Below are positions 45,567 through 53,722 of a stretch of 64,000 bases of DNA, piece after piece; the first letter of the stretch is position 1; every line of letters starts with the position of its first letter. Source of the DNA: GAS188 sp044445965. GTDB lineage: Bacteria > Pseudomonadota > Alphaproteobacteria > Rhizobiales > Beijerinckiaceae. The translations under genes and the position numbers were made by a program. The stretch covers positions 34,051 to 98,050 of the forward strand of contig JBIOEJ010000004.1 in the NCBI GenBank assembly GCA_044445965.1, written 5' to 3'. Below the pieces are notes generated by a model, which did not search any database, was not told the DNA's origin, and was given only the letters and a program-made list of their open reading frames with translations.

Positions 45567-46199
45567 GTGCTCGACCGTATCCTCGATCGGCTCGAAGAGT
45601 GGATCATCGTCACTCTGATCGCCGCTGCGACCTGCATCACCTTCGTGGCGGTCGTGCATCGCTACGGAGCGAGCAACTCGGCGGCCCTCGCCCACTGGGC
45701 GAGGGTGCACGGCGCGTCCTGGCTGAGCAGCCCGGCCGAATGGGTCTATTTGACGCTCACCTCGGTCAACCTCTCCTGGGCGCAAGAGCTTGCCACCTAC
45801 ATGTTCGTGTGGATGGCAAAGTTCGGTGCCGCGCTCGGCGTCCGCACCGGCATCCATGTCGGCGTCGATGTCCTCGTCAATCGGCTCGCTCCTTCGTCTC
45901 GCAAACCCGTGATCGTGTTCGCGCTCCTTTGCGGGGCGCTGTTCACCGGCGTCATCGGCACGCTCGGTGCCGTCTATGTCCATGAGCTCGACGCCGATCA
46001 GGTCTCGCAGGAGCTCGAATGGCCGAGCTGGATCATCTATCTGTGCATTCCGCTCGGCTCCTATCTGATGTGCTTCCGGTTCCTGCAGGTGACGTGGCGC
46101 TTCCTGCGCGTCGGCGTCATCCCCCATCACGGGCATGCGGCTCGCCTGGAGACCGAGTCGGCTCCGGCGATGGCGCGTCTGGCGGAGCCGGCGCGGTGA
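45567..46199 (+). CDS. TRAP transporter small membrane subunit, DctQ family
   Basis: A 210-residue protein with four membrane helices, starting at a GTG at 45567 (LDRILDRLEEWIIVTLIAAAT) with GGGGAGAA upstream. It shows LSWAQELATYMFVWMAKFGAALGVRTGIHVGVD, the conserved DctQ motif with E-x-x-x-x-x-F/M-x-W around the helix-3 segment. It contains a longer loop between helices 1 and 2 than most DctQ proteins. Its TGA overlaps the GTG of dctM (GTGA). Confidence 0.9.
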   Translation: MLDRILDRLEEWIIVTLIAAATCITFVAVVHRYGASNSAALAHWARVHGASWLSSPAEWVYLTLTSVNLSWAQELATYMFVWMAKFGAALGVRTGIHVGVDVLVNRLAPSSRKPVIVFALLCGALFTGVIGTLGAVYVHELDADQVSQELEWPSWIIYLCIPLGSYLMCFRFLQVTWRFLRVGVIPHHGHAARLETESAPAMARLAEPAR

Positions 46200-47662
46200 G
46201 CGCGGTTTCGCCGGCCGCAACGCTGCGCCCGCGCCCCAGCGCGTTCGTGGCGGCGCTGATCATCCTCATTCCGATTGCGCTTACGCTCATCTGCTTCGCC
46301 GTGCGGCTCGACATCGTTTCGCTGTCGCAGTCGGTGCGCGCCGCGATGCTGTTTGCGCTGCTCTTGGCACTGATGGCGACGGGCATGCCGATCTCGATCG
46401 CGCTCGGCCTGTCGGTGCTCACCTACCTGTTCATCCTGAGCAGCGTCGATCCGAAGATGGTCGGGCTCAAGCTGTTCACCAGCATCGACCGCTTCGAGAT
46501 CATGGCGATCCCGTTCTTCATCCTGTCAGGCAGCTTCCTCACCTCCGGCGGGGTGGCGCGCCGCATGATCGCCTTCGCGAGCTCCATGATCGGGCATTGG
46601 TATGGCGGCCTCGGGCTTGCCGGCGTCGTCGCCTGCGCCTTGTTCGCGGCCATCTCGGGATCTTCGGTCGCGACCGTCGTCGGCATCGGCTCCATCATCC
46701 TGCCCGCCATCGTGCAGAACGGCTACCCGCCTCGTTTCGGCGCCGGCGTGATCGCGACCTCGGGCGCGCTCGGCATCCTGTTTCCGCCCTCGATCAATCT
46801 CGTCATCTTCGCGGTCGCGACGAGCGGCATGCAGCCCAAGGGACCGGACGGGCACATCGTCGATTCGGCGTCGGTCGGCCAGTTGTTCATCGCCGGCCTC
46901 GTGCCGGGGCTGATGCTGGCGACCATGCTCGGGGCGACCACCTGGTATCGCGCCTGGCGCAACGATTATCCGCGCCTGGCGCGGGCCAGCTGGGCGGAGT
47001 GCCTGCGCGCCTTCCGCGAGAGTTTCTGGGGGTTGTTCCTGATCGTCCTCGTGCTCGGCGGCATCTATGGGGGCCTGTTCACGCCGACCGAGGCCGCCGC
47101 CGTGGCGGCCGTCTACGCCTTCTTCGTCGCCGTCTTCGTCTATAAGGAGCTCGATCTTCGCGACGTGCCCGCGGTGCTGCTGCGGGCAGCCTCCATGAGC
47201 GCCATGATCCTCTACATCATCACCAACGCGACGGTGTTCTCCTGGCTGCTCACCTCCGAGCAGATTCCCCAGTCGATGGCCGAGTGGATGACGGCGCAGG
47301 GCTTCGGCGTGGTCGCTTTCCTGTTCGTCACCAACATTTTGTTGTTGGCGGCCGGCAATTTCATGGACCCTTCGGCCATCACCTTGATCATGGCGCCGAT
47401 CCTGTTCCCGATGGCGGCGGTGCTGGGCGTCCATCCCGTTCACCTCGGCATCCTGATGGCGGTCAACATGGAGGTCGGACTTTGCCATCCCCCCGTGGGG
47501 CTCAACCTTTACGTGGCCGCGGGCATCACCAAGATGGGGATCGGCGAGCTCACGATCGCGGTGCTTCCCTGGCTTGCGACCATGCTGATCTTCCTGGTGA
47601 TGGTCACCTATATCCCCGAGATATCGCTGTCGCTGCCGCGACTGTTGGGGATGCTGAATTAG
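46196..47662 (+). CDS. TRAP transporter large membrane subunit, DctM family
   Basis: A 488-residue protein with about 12 membrane segments from a GTG at 46196; the N-terminal extension seen in a longer frame is antisense-like and rejected. It has ATGMPISIALGLSVLTY, IPFFILSGSFLTSGGVARRMI, GCSS-like ISGSSVATVVGIGSIILPA, TSGALGILFPPSINLV and EVGLCHPPVGLNLYVAAGI, all typical of DctM, which carries the sodium-driven transport path. It completes a full TRAP system (dctPQM). Confidence 0.93.
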   Translation: MSAVSPAATLRPRPSAFVAALIILIPIALTLICFAVRLDIVSLSQSVRAAMLFALLLALMATGMPISIALGLSVLTYLFILSSVDPKMVGLKLFTSIDRFEIMAIPFFILSGSFLTSGGVARRMIAFASSMIGHWYGGLGLAGVVACALFAAISGSSVATVVGIGSIILPAIVQNGYPPRFGAGVIATSGALGILFPPSINLVIFAVATSGMQPKGPDGHIVDSASVGQLFIAGLVPGLMLATMLGATTWYRAWRNDYPRLARASWAECLRAFRESFWGLFLIVLVLGGIYGGLFTPTEAAAVAAVYAFFVAVFVYKELDLRDVPAVLLRAASMSAMILYIITNATVFSWLLTSEQIPQSMAEWMTAQGFGVVAFLFVTNILLLAAGNFMDPSAITLIMAPILFPMAAVLGVHPVHLGILMAVNMEVGLCHPPVGLNLYVAAGITKMGIGELTIAVLPWLATMLIFLVMVTYIPEISLSLPRLLGMLN

Positions 47663-47769
47663 GGCTGCGTCTTGCGCCCAGCGTTGCGCTCGCAAGCTTC
47701 GAGGTTGCGAACAAAACAGGAAACGTGCTCTCTCGAGCGCATGACAAGCCCTGATTCGCCAAAGCCCCA

Positions 47770-49836
47770 ATGAGGCGGTCGCCGCATCTCGCCAAGCTCA
47801 ACGCCGAGCAGCTTCGGGCCGTCGAACACGGGATCGGCGCCGACCTGGCGGCGGGGCCGCTCCTGGTGATCGCGGGGGCGGGATCCGGCAAGACGAATAC
47901 GCTCGCCCATCGCGTCTGGCACCTGATCGACAATGGCGTCGACCCGAACCGCATCCTGCTCCTCACCTTCTCGCGCCGGGCGGCCGCCGAAATGACGCGG
48001 CGCGTCGAGCGCCTCGCCTCGTCAACCTCGAAGGCGGGCGGCGCGGGTCCGGCCGGGGCGCTGAGCTGGGCCGGCACCTTCCACGCGATCGGCGCACGGC
48101 TCTTGCGCGAGCATGCCCATCAGCTCGGCCTCGATCCGGCCTTCACCATCCACGACCGGGAGGATTCCGCCGACCTGATGAACCTCATGCGTCACGAGCT
48201 CGGCCTCTCTCGGAAGGAAACGCGGTTCCCCACCAAAGGCACCTGCCTCTCCATCTATTCGCGCAGCGTCAATGCCGAGCTGCCGCTCGGTGAGGTCTTG
48301 ACCGCAGTGTTCCCCTGGTGCGGTCAATGGGAAAGAGAGCTGCGGCAGCTCTTCGCCGCTTATGTGGAGGCGAAGCAGCGCCAGAACGTCCTCGACTACG
48401 ACGACCTCCTGCTCTGCTGGGCGCAGATGATGAGCGAGCCGTCGCTCGCCGCGCAGGTGGGCGAGCGCTTCGACCAGGTGCTCGTCGACGAATTCCAGGA
48501 CACCAACCGGCTGCAGAACTCGATCCTGTTGGCGTTGAGGCCTGGCGGCGCCGGTTTGACCGTGGTCGGCGATGATGCGCAATCGATCTACTCGTTCCGC
48601 GCGGCGACGGTCCGCAACATCCTCGACTTTCCCCGCCAATTCGAGCGCGGCGCCGAGATCGTCACCTTGGAACGCAATTACCGCTCGACACAGCCCATCC
48701 TGGCGGCCGCCGACGCGGTCATCGCCTTGGCGCCCGAACGCTTCGCCAAGACGCTGCGGTCGGAGCGCAATGGCGGCGAGCGGCCGCGTCTCGTCATGGT
48801 GGCCGACGAGGCCGATCAGGCGCGCTATGTCGTCCACAAAGTGCTCGAGAACCGCGAGGCGGGGAGGGCGCTCAAGAGCCAGGCGGTGCTGTTTCGCGCC
48901 TCGCATCACAGCGGCATCCTGGAGATCGAGCTGACGCGGCGCAATATCCCCTTCGTCAAGTTCGGGGGCCTCAAATTCCTCGATGCCGCGCATGTCAAGG
49001 ATCTGTTGGCGGTGTTGCGTTTCGCCGAGAACCCGCGCGATCGCGTCGCGGGCTTTCGCGTGCTGCAGCTCATGCCGGGTGTCGGGCCGGCGACCGCGGG
49101 GCGCATCCTGGATGCCCTGGAGGAGGCTGCCGATCTCGTCGCTGCGCTTGCCGCCTGCGCCCCTGACGCAGGCTGCGCCGCCGAGTTCGCGGCCTTTGCC
49201 GATCTCGCCCGGCAGCTGCGCTTGGGTGGGGCCGGTTGGCCGGCCGAGCTCGGAGCCGTCCGCCGCTGGTATGAACCCCATCTCGAACGCATCCATGAGG
49301 ACGCCACGACCCGGCAGGCCGATCTCGTGCAGCTCGAAGGGATCGCGGCCGGCTATGCGTCTCGCCAGCGCTTCCTGACGGAGCTGACGCTCGATCCTCC
49401 CGACGCCACAAGCGCCCAGGCGGGGAATCCGCTGCTCGACGAGGACTATCTCATCTTGTCGACCATCCACTCGGCCAAGGGCCAGGAATGGAAATCGGTG
49501 TTCATCCTGAACGCGGTCGATGGCTGCATCCCGTCTGATCTCGGCACCGGTACTGCGGAGGAGATCGAGGAGGAGCGCCGCCTCCTCTATGTCGCCATGA
49601 CGCGGGCCAAGGATGATCTCGATCTCGTCTTGCCGCAGCGCTTCTACACGCACCAGCAGGCGAAGCGCGGGGATCGCCATCTCTATGCGTCGAGGAGCCG
49701 CTTCATCCCTTCATCCATCCTCGACCGCTTCGCGAATTGCCGCTGGCCATTGCCGCGAGCGGCGCCGCAGCCGACAGCGACGGCTGCTCCGGCCAAGATC
49801 GACATCGGAGCCCGCCTGCGGGAGAGGTGGCGCTAG
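47770..49836 (+). CDS. UvrD/Rep-like ATP-dependent DNA helicase (SF1A)
   Basis: A 688-residue helicase. Visible motifs: Q-motif-like LNAEQLRAVEHG, motif I AGAGSGKTNT (35-44), motif Ia LTFSRRAAAEM, motif II VDEFQDTN, motif III GDDAQSIYSFR, motif IV NYRSTQPIL, motif V STIHSAKGQEWKSVF and motif VI VAMTRAKDDL. It translocates 3' to 5' on single-stranded DNA in the family, acting in repair or replication restart. Many Rhizobiales carry this protein in addition to UvrD proper; it is shorter than E. coli UvrD (720). Its TAG stop lies at the start of a dispersed palindrome. Confidence 0.9.
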   Translation: MRRSPHLAKLNAEQLRAVEHGIGADLAAGPLLVIAGAGSGKTNTLAHRVWHLIDNGVDPNRILLLTFSRRAAAEMTRRVERLASSTSKAGGAGPAGALSWAGTFHAIGARLLREHAHQLGLDPAFTIHDREDSADLMNLMRHELGLSRKETRFPTKGTCLSIYSRSVNAELPLGEVLTAVFPWCGQWERELRQLFAAYVEAKQRQNVLDYDDLLLCWAQMMSEPSLAAQVGERFDQVLVDEFQDTNRLQNSILLALRPGGAGLTVVGDDAQSIYSFRAATVRNILDFPRQFERGAEIVTLERNYRSTQPILAAADAVIALAPERFAKTLRSERNGGERPRLVMVADEADQARYVVHKVLENREAGRALKSQAVLFRASHHSGILEIELTRRNIPFVKFGGLKFLDAAHVKDLLAVLRFAENPRDRVAGFRVLQLMPGVGPATAGRILDALEEAADLVAALAACAPDAGCAAEFAAFADLARQLRLGGAGWPAELGAVRRWYEPHLERIHEDATTRQADLVQLEGIAAGYASRQRFLTELTLDPPDATSAQAGNPLLDEDYLILSTIHSAKGQEWKSVFILNAVDGCIPSDLGTGTAEEIEEERRLLYVAMTRAKDDLDLVLPQRFYTHQQAKRGDRHLYASRSRFIPSSILDRFANCRWPLPRAAPQPTATAAPAKIDIGARLRERWR

Positions 49837-49904
49837 AGCATTTTCCTGGCGAAGCATGCCCTCGCGAAAGCGGGGGTGGCCTCCGGTTCGCCGCGGAAAA
49901 ATGC
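49834..49904. repeat. TAGAGCATTTTCC-type dispersed palindrome
   Basis: GCATTTTCC at 49839-49847 is matched by GGAAAAATGC at 49895-49904. The opening TAG is the stop codon of the helicase gene. The centre contains a CTCGCGAAAGCGGGGG hairpin-like insertion. Confidence 0.6.
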
Positions 49905-50111
49905 GGCAAAGACGATCAACCGGAGCCCCGGTCCCCCCGGTCCGATCCAATCGGACCCGGAAAAGGCTTGAGCGGTGCAAATCGGGCAAGCGCGGCTGTG
50001 CATGAAGAGGCGGGCGGAGTTTGGCCGCGCCTCCATTAACGTTATGCTAACCATCGAGGTGAGGCGCGTTCAATCGCGCCGTCGCCGACGATTTTCGAAC
50101 AGGTGAAGCCG
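49905..50111. other. Gene-free leader upstream of the membrane-anchored hypothetical
   Basis: About 200 bases after the palindrome with no coding potential that I can support. It is presumably the promoter region of the next gene. The stretch GGAGCCCCGGTCCCCCCGG near 49923-49940 is repetitive, but I see no stable stem followed by a T-run. Confidence 0.35.
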
Positions 50112-50744
50112 ATGAACGAGCTCAGTGCCGATTTGCCCCGCGCGGCGGCTCCCGACCTCAAGGCGCTGATCAGGCGCGCCAAGCTCGACGACGCCGAACG
50201 CTCCTCGGTCATCGCCGAATTGCGGGGGGCGGAGCTGGCGCGCCTCGAATTGCTGCGCGATGCGCTGGAGCCCGTCTTCGCGCAAGTGCCGCCGCAGGCC
50301 GAGTTGTTCGAGCATGGCCTGGTGCCGGGCGAGAAGCCGCGGCTCTTCGTCGACATCGTGGCCTTCGTCGAGATGGCGCGCGACCGGCGCTGCTACCGCT
50401 TCATCCAGGATACGCGCGGCGGCACCGTGGTGCTGGCCGAGAGCGACAAGATCGAAGCCATGAGCCAGGAAGTCGCGAATTATCTGGCGCGTCGCCTGAT
50501 CGAGCGGGAAAAGGCATTGTCCGCGCCGCCTCCTGCCTCCGGCTCGCATGCCGTCGCCCAGGCGCCCGCGGAGCCGGCCGCCGCGGCAGCCCCGCTGCCG
50601 AGCCAAGGCGCCGTCCCGAGGCGGCGCGGCGCCGCCTTCTGGCAGATTCTCCTCGCCTTCGTCCTCGGCGGGGTCGTCGGCGGCGCGCTGACATTCGCCT
50701 ACAAGGCTGGGCAGCTCGAGCATCTCTGGCCGATCAAATGGTGA
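50112..50744 (+). CDS. Conserved hypothetical protein with a C-terminal membrane anchor
   Basis: A 210-residue protein from the ATG at 50112. The first 130 residues are helical and charged (LKALIRRAKLDDAERSSVIAELRGAELARLELLRDALEPVF, then RRCYRFIQDTRGGTVVLAESD). An alanine/proline linker follows, then a single membrane helix (WQILLAFVLGGVVGGALTFAY) close to the C-terminus. Its topology suggests a tail-anchored cytoplasmic protein. It is followed by rph after 99 bases. I do not recognise a characterised family. Confidence 0.65.
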   Translation: MNELSADLPRAAAPDLKALIRRAKLDDAERSSVIAELRGAELARLELLRDALEPVFAQVPPQAELFEHGLVPGEKPRLFVDIVAFVEMARDRRCYRFIQDTRGGTVVLAESDKIEAMSQEVANYLARRLIEREKALSAPPPASGSHAVAQAPAEPAAAAAPLPSQGAVPRRRGAAFWQILLAFVLGGVVGGALTFAYKAGQLEHLWPIKW

Positions 50745-50843
50745 ATCCCATAGCCCGCTTGCCAATGCGGACCGACCCCCGCTAAGGCCTTTGCGGCTCG
50801 GCGGCGGAAAGGTCCTGGGCCGCGATCGGCAACCGGAGGCGGC

Positions 50844-51569
50844 ATGCGCCCATCGAAACGCGCTCCAGACGAGATGCGCAAGGTCACGCTCGAGCGCGGC
50901 GTGGCGCGCTATGCGGAGGGCTCGTGCCTGATCGCCTTCGGAGAGACGAAGGTGCTGTGCGCGGCGAGCCTCGAGGATCGCCCGCCGGTCTGGCTCAGAG
51001 GGCAAGGCCGCGGCTGGGTGACGGCCGAATACGCGATGCTGCCGCGCGCCACCCTCGAGCGCACGCGCCGCGAGGTCTCGGCCGGCAAGCCGTCGGGGCG
51101 CACCCAGGAGATCCAGCGCCTGATCGGCCGCTCTCTGCGGGCGGTCACCAATCTCGCGGCGCTCGGCGAGCGCCAGATCGTCCTCGACTGCGATGTGCTC
51201 CAGGCCGATGGCGGGACGCGCACCGCCTCGATCACCGGCGCCTGGGTGGCGCTGCACGACTGCCTCGCCTGGATGAAGGCGCGCGCCCTCGTCAAAGGCG
51301 CGGTTCTCGGCGAGGTGTTGCTCGACCATTGCGCCGCGGTCTCATGCGGCATCGTGGGTGGCGTGCCGGTGCTGGACCTCGACTATGCGGAGGATTCGGC
51401 AGCCGACACCGACGCCAATTTCGTCATGACCGGAGCCGGAGCGATCGTCGAAGCGCAGGGGACGGCCGAACGTAAACCCTTCTCGGAAACCGAATTCCAT
51501 TCCCTCTTCGGGCTCGCCAAGCAAGGTATCGCGTCGCTCGTCGAATTGCAGAAAATCTCGGTCATGTGA
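50844..51569 (+). CDS. rph: Ribonuclease PH
   Basis: A 241-residue phosphorolytic 3'-5' exoribonuclease that trims tRNA 3' ends. It has MRPSKRAPDEMRKVTLERG at the start, VLCAASLEDRPPVWLRGQGRGWVTAEYAMLPRAT, RTQEIQRLIGRSLRAV (RNA-binding arginines), CDVLQADGGTRTASITGAW and DLDYAEDSAADTDANFVMTG (metal-binding aspartates). Length is normal. Usual alphaproteobacterial neighbours hrcA and rdgB are not adjacent here; an L,D-transpeptidase gene follows after a 173-base AT-richer gap. Confidence 0.95.
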   Translation: MRPSKRAPDEMRKVTLERGVARYAEGSCLIAFGETKVLCAASLEDRPPVWLRGQGRGWVTAEYAMLPRATLERTRREVSAGKPSGRTQEIQRLIGRSLRAVTNLAALGERQIVLDCDVLQADGGTRTASITGAWVALHDCLAWMKARALVKGAVLGEVLLDHCAAVSCGIVGGVPVLDLDYAEDSAADTDANFVMTGAGAIVEAQGTAERKPFSETEFHSLFGLAKQGIASLVELQKISVM

Positions 51570-51742
51570 GCGACGGCCTGCGCCACAATCGTGGAAGTAA
51601 AAAAGATAAAATTGTATTGGCCTCCGGAAGTTCAGCTCCGAGCGCGTATTAACCGATTCTATAAACTGTTGCTCGCCACGGCTTTACTTTTGCAGCGCTC
51701 TATAGAATTATGATGGCGGGTGCAGATCTACAGGGGCCGGCG

Positions 51743-52324
51743 ATGCGCGTTCGAGTTGCTCTCGCAGGGGCCTTCGGGTTTCTGGCCTTATGCATCGCGA
51801 CCATATGCGCAGCGGTTCCGGCGCGAGCCGAGGCGGGGGATTGGCTCATCCTGCGGCCGCTGCTCGCGCCGCCGCCCGTCGGCGCCGGGCGGCATGGCCG
51901 GCTCGGCGATGCGCTGCAGTCGAGCGTTGCGGCCAAGCTCACCGAGCGCGGGGTTCCATATGGCGGGCCGGTCGCCGTGCAGGTATCGCTCGGCTCGCAG
52001 GCGATGACGGTCAGCGTCGGGGGCGAGGTCGTCTATCGCTGGCCGATCTCGAGCGGCCGTATCGGCTACGCGACGCCGCATGGCACCTACCATCCCCAGC
52101 GCCTGGCGACGATGTGGCGCTCGCGCAAATACCACATGTCGCCCATGCCCTATTCGATCTTCTTCCGCGGCGGCTATGCGATCCACGGCACTTATGCGAC
52201 GGCCTATCTCGGCGCGCGCGCCTCGCATGGCTGCATCCGTCTCTCGCCCGGCCACGCGGCGACCCTGTTCTCCTTGGTGCGGGGAGCGGGATTCGGCCGG
52301 ACCCGCATCACCATAACGGGATAG
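51743..52324 (+). CDS. L,D-transpeptidase (YkuD domain), exported
   Basis: A 193-residue exported protein from the ATG at 51743, with GGGGCCGG upstream; an earlier ATG at 51710 is less likely. Signal peptide about residues 1-30 (FLALCIATICAAVPARAEA). The YkuD catalytic region is complete: AIHGTYA with His148, and SHGCIRLS with Cys164 and Arg166. These enzymes form 3-3 cross-links in peptidoglycan or attach proteins to it. The 140-base gap upstream is AT-rich and probably holds the promoter. Confidence 0.9.
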   Translation: MRVRVALAGAFGFLALCIATICAAVPARAEAGDWLILRPLLAPPPVGAGRHGRLGDALQSSVAAKLTERGVPYGGPVAVQVSLGSQAMTVSVGGEVVYRWPISSGRIGYATPHGTYHPQRLATMWRSRKYHMSPMPYSIFFRGGYAIHGTYATAYLGARASHGCIRLSPGHAATLFSLVRGAGFGRTRITITG

Positions 52325-52504
52325 TCATCCCCGATCGCGCCGACGATCACGTCTCCGAGAGCCCGAACGGCCCGATTCCTCCCGCGCCGGCCCCGTGTTG
52401 CGCGCGTCACCTGCAATGTGTCATGGTTATCCTACAGCGCACGGGCGCAAAGCTCGGCATGGCCATCGAGGGGTCGGAAGCGAAACCCAGTAGGGAGACG
52501 AGAC

Positions 52505-53635
52505 ATGAATTCAATGCTTCGCGTTTCGGGGCTCGCATTGACGAGCCTATTGTTGTCGTCGGTCGTCGCCTGGGCGGGGCCGAAGATCGTATCGGGTCCC
52601 GGCGCCAATCCGGAATGTTTCAAGGCTTGGTCGGCCCAGACGAAGTTCTTTCAATGGGACAAGAAACCGGGTCCTTATCGCATCGCCGTCGTCAACGGCT
52701 TCGTCGGCAACACCTGGCGCATCCAGATGATCAAGACCGCGAAGGCCTTCGCCGAGCAGGCGGGCATCAAGGAGAACATCAAGGAGTTCAAGGTCGTCTC
52801 GACCGGCACCGACGTTGCCGCTCAGCTCGGCGCCATGGAGGACTTCATCAATCAGGGCTTCGACGCGATCGTCACGATCGCGGTGGCGCCTGACGGCTTC
52901 GACCGCGTCATCCGCCTCGCCGACAAGAACAATGTCGTGGTGGTCCCCTTCGACAACATCCTCGATACCGACAAGGTGATGATGGTCAACGAGGACCAGA
53001 AGGAGATGGGTCGCATGTCGGCCAAATGGCTCATCACCGAAGGGGGCAAGACCTCGGGCGACATCCTCGAGGTGCGCGGCTTGCCGGGCAATTCCGTCGA
53101 CCGCGACCGCCATCTCGGCTTCCGCGAGGTTCTGGAAGCGCCGGGCAACAGCTTCAAGGTCACCGAGATCGTCGGCAACTGGGACTCGGGCACCTCCCAG
53201 AAGGTGACCGCCGATGCGCTCGCCGTGCACGGCCATTTCGACGGCGTGTTCACGCAGGGCGGCTCGGACGGCACGGTGCGCGCCATGATCGACGCCAAGC
53301 ATCCCTTCGTGCCGATGTCCGGCGAGGGCGAGAACGAGTTCCGCAAGCAGATCGCCGAGCACTGGAAGGAAGGGCTCAAGGGCATGTCCTATGGCCAGTC
53401 CCCGGCGCTCGTCGCCATCTCCATCAAGGCGGCGATCTCGGCCTTGCAGGGCAATGTCATGCCGCAGCTGATCTCGATCCCGATCCCGGTCGCGGATTAC
53501 AGGACGCTCAAGGACGGCGAGAACTACTGGTCGAGCCTCACCGCGAACTTCTTCGCGCCCAACCAGTTCCTGCCTTGCGGCGTCACCTTCACGGCGCCGC
53601 AGATCATGGCCCAGAGCGAAACCGACGTGAAGTGA
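52505..53635 (+). CDS. Sugar ABC transporter substrate-binding protein (CUT2, RbsB-like)
   Basis: A 376-residue exported protein from the ATG at 52505, with GGGAGACGAG upstream. Signal peptide ends near SSVVAWA. The mature part has YRIAVVNGFVGNTWRIQMIKTAKAFAEQAG, AMEDFINQGFDAIVTIAVAP, NVVVVPFDN and HFDGVFTQGGSDGTVRAM, all of the periplasmic binding protein type 1 fold used for pentoses and hexoses. It heads a complete four-gene ABC operon. The particular sugar is not evident. Confidence 0.92.
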   Translation: MNSMLRVSGLALTSLLLSSVVAWAGPKIVSGPGANPECFKAWSAQTKFFQWDKKPGPYRIAVVNGFVGNTWRIQMIKTAKAFAEQAGIKENIKEFKVVSTGTDVAAQLGAMEDFINQGFDAIVTIAVAPDGFDRVIRLADKNNVVVVPFDNILDTDKVMMVNEDQKEMGRMSAKWLITEGGKTSGDILEVRGLPGNSVDRDRHLGFREVLEAPGNSFKVTEIVGNWDSGTSQKVTADALAVHGHFDGVFTQGGSDGTVRAMIDAKHPFVPMSGEGENEFRKQIAEHWKEGLKGMSYGQSPALVAISIKAAISALQGNVMPQLISIPIPVADYRTLKDGENYWSSLTANFFAPNQFLPCGVTFTAPQIMAQSETDVK

Positions 53636-53661
53636 TGCCCACTGCCGGGGCGTGGATGGCC

Positions 53662-53695
53662 TGGCCGATCCTCGGAACAAATCCGAGGACGGCCA
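53662..53695 (+). promoter_or_regulatory. Intercistronic hairpin between the sugar-binding protein and ATPase genes
   Basis: CCTCGGA (53670-53676) and TCCGAGG (53682-53688) form a perfect stem with a five-base loop, extended across a small internal loop by TGGCC (53662-53666) and GGCCA (53691-53695). No T-run follows. Its position, directly after the binding-protein stop, suggests 3' end protection of that mRNA segment. Confidence 0.5.
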
Positions 53696-53722
53696 TGACG
53701 CGCTGATCGCGGCAGGGCCGCC

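Noticed and set aside
46526..47770. 414-codon minus-strand frame opposite dctM
   Set aside because: Histidine- and arginine-rich antisense artefact of a membrane protein gene.
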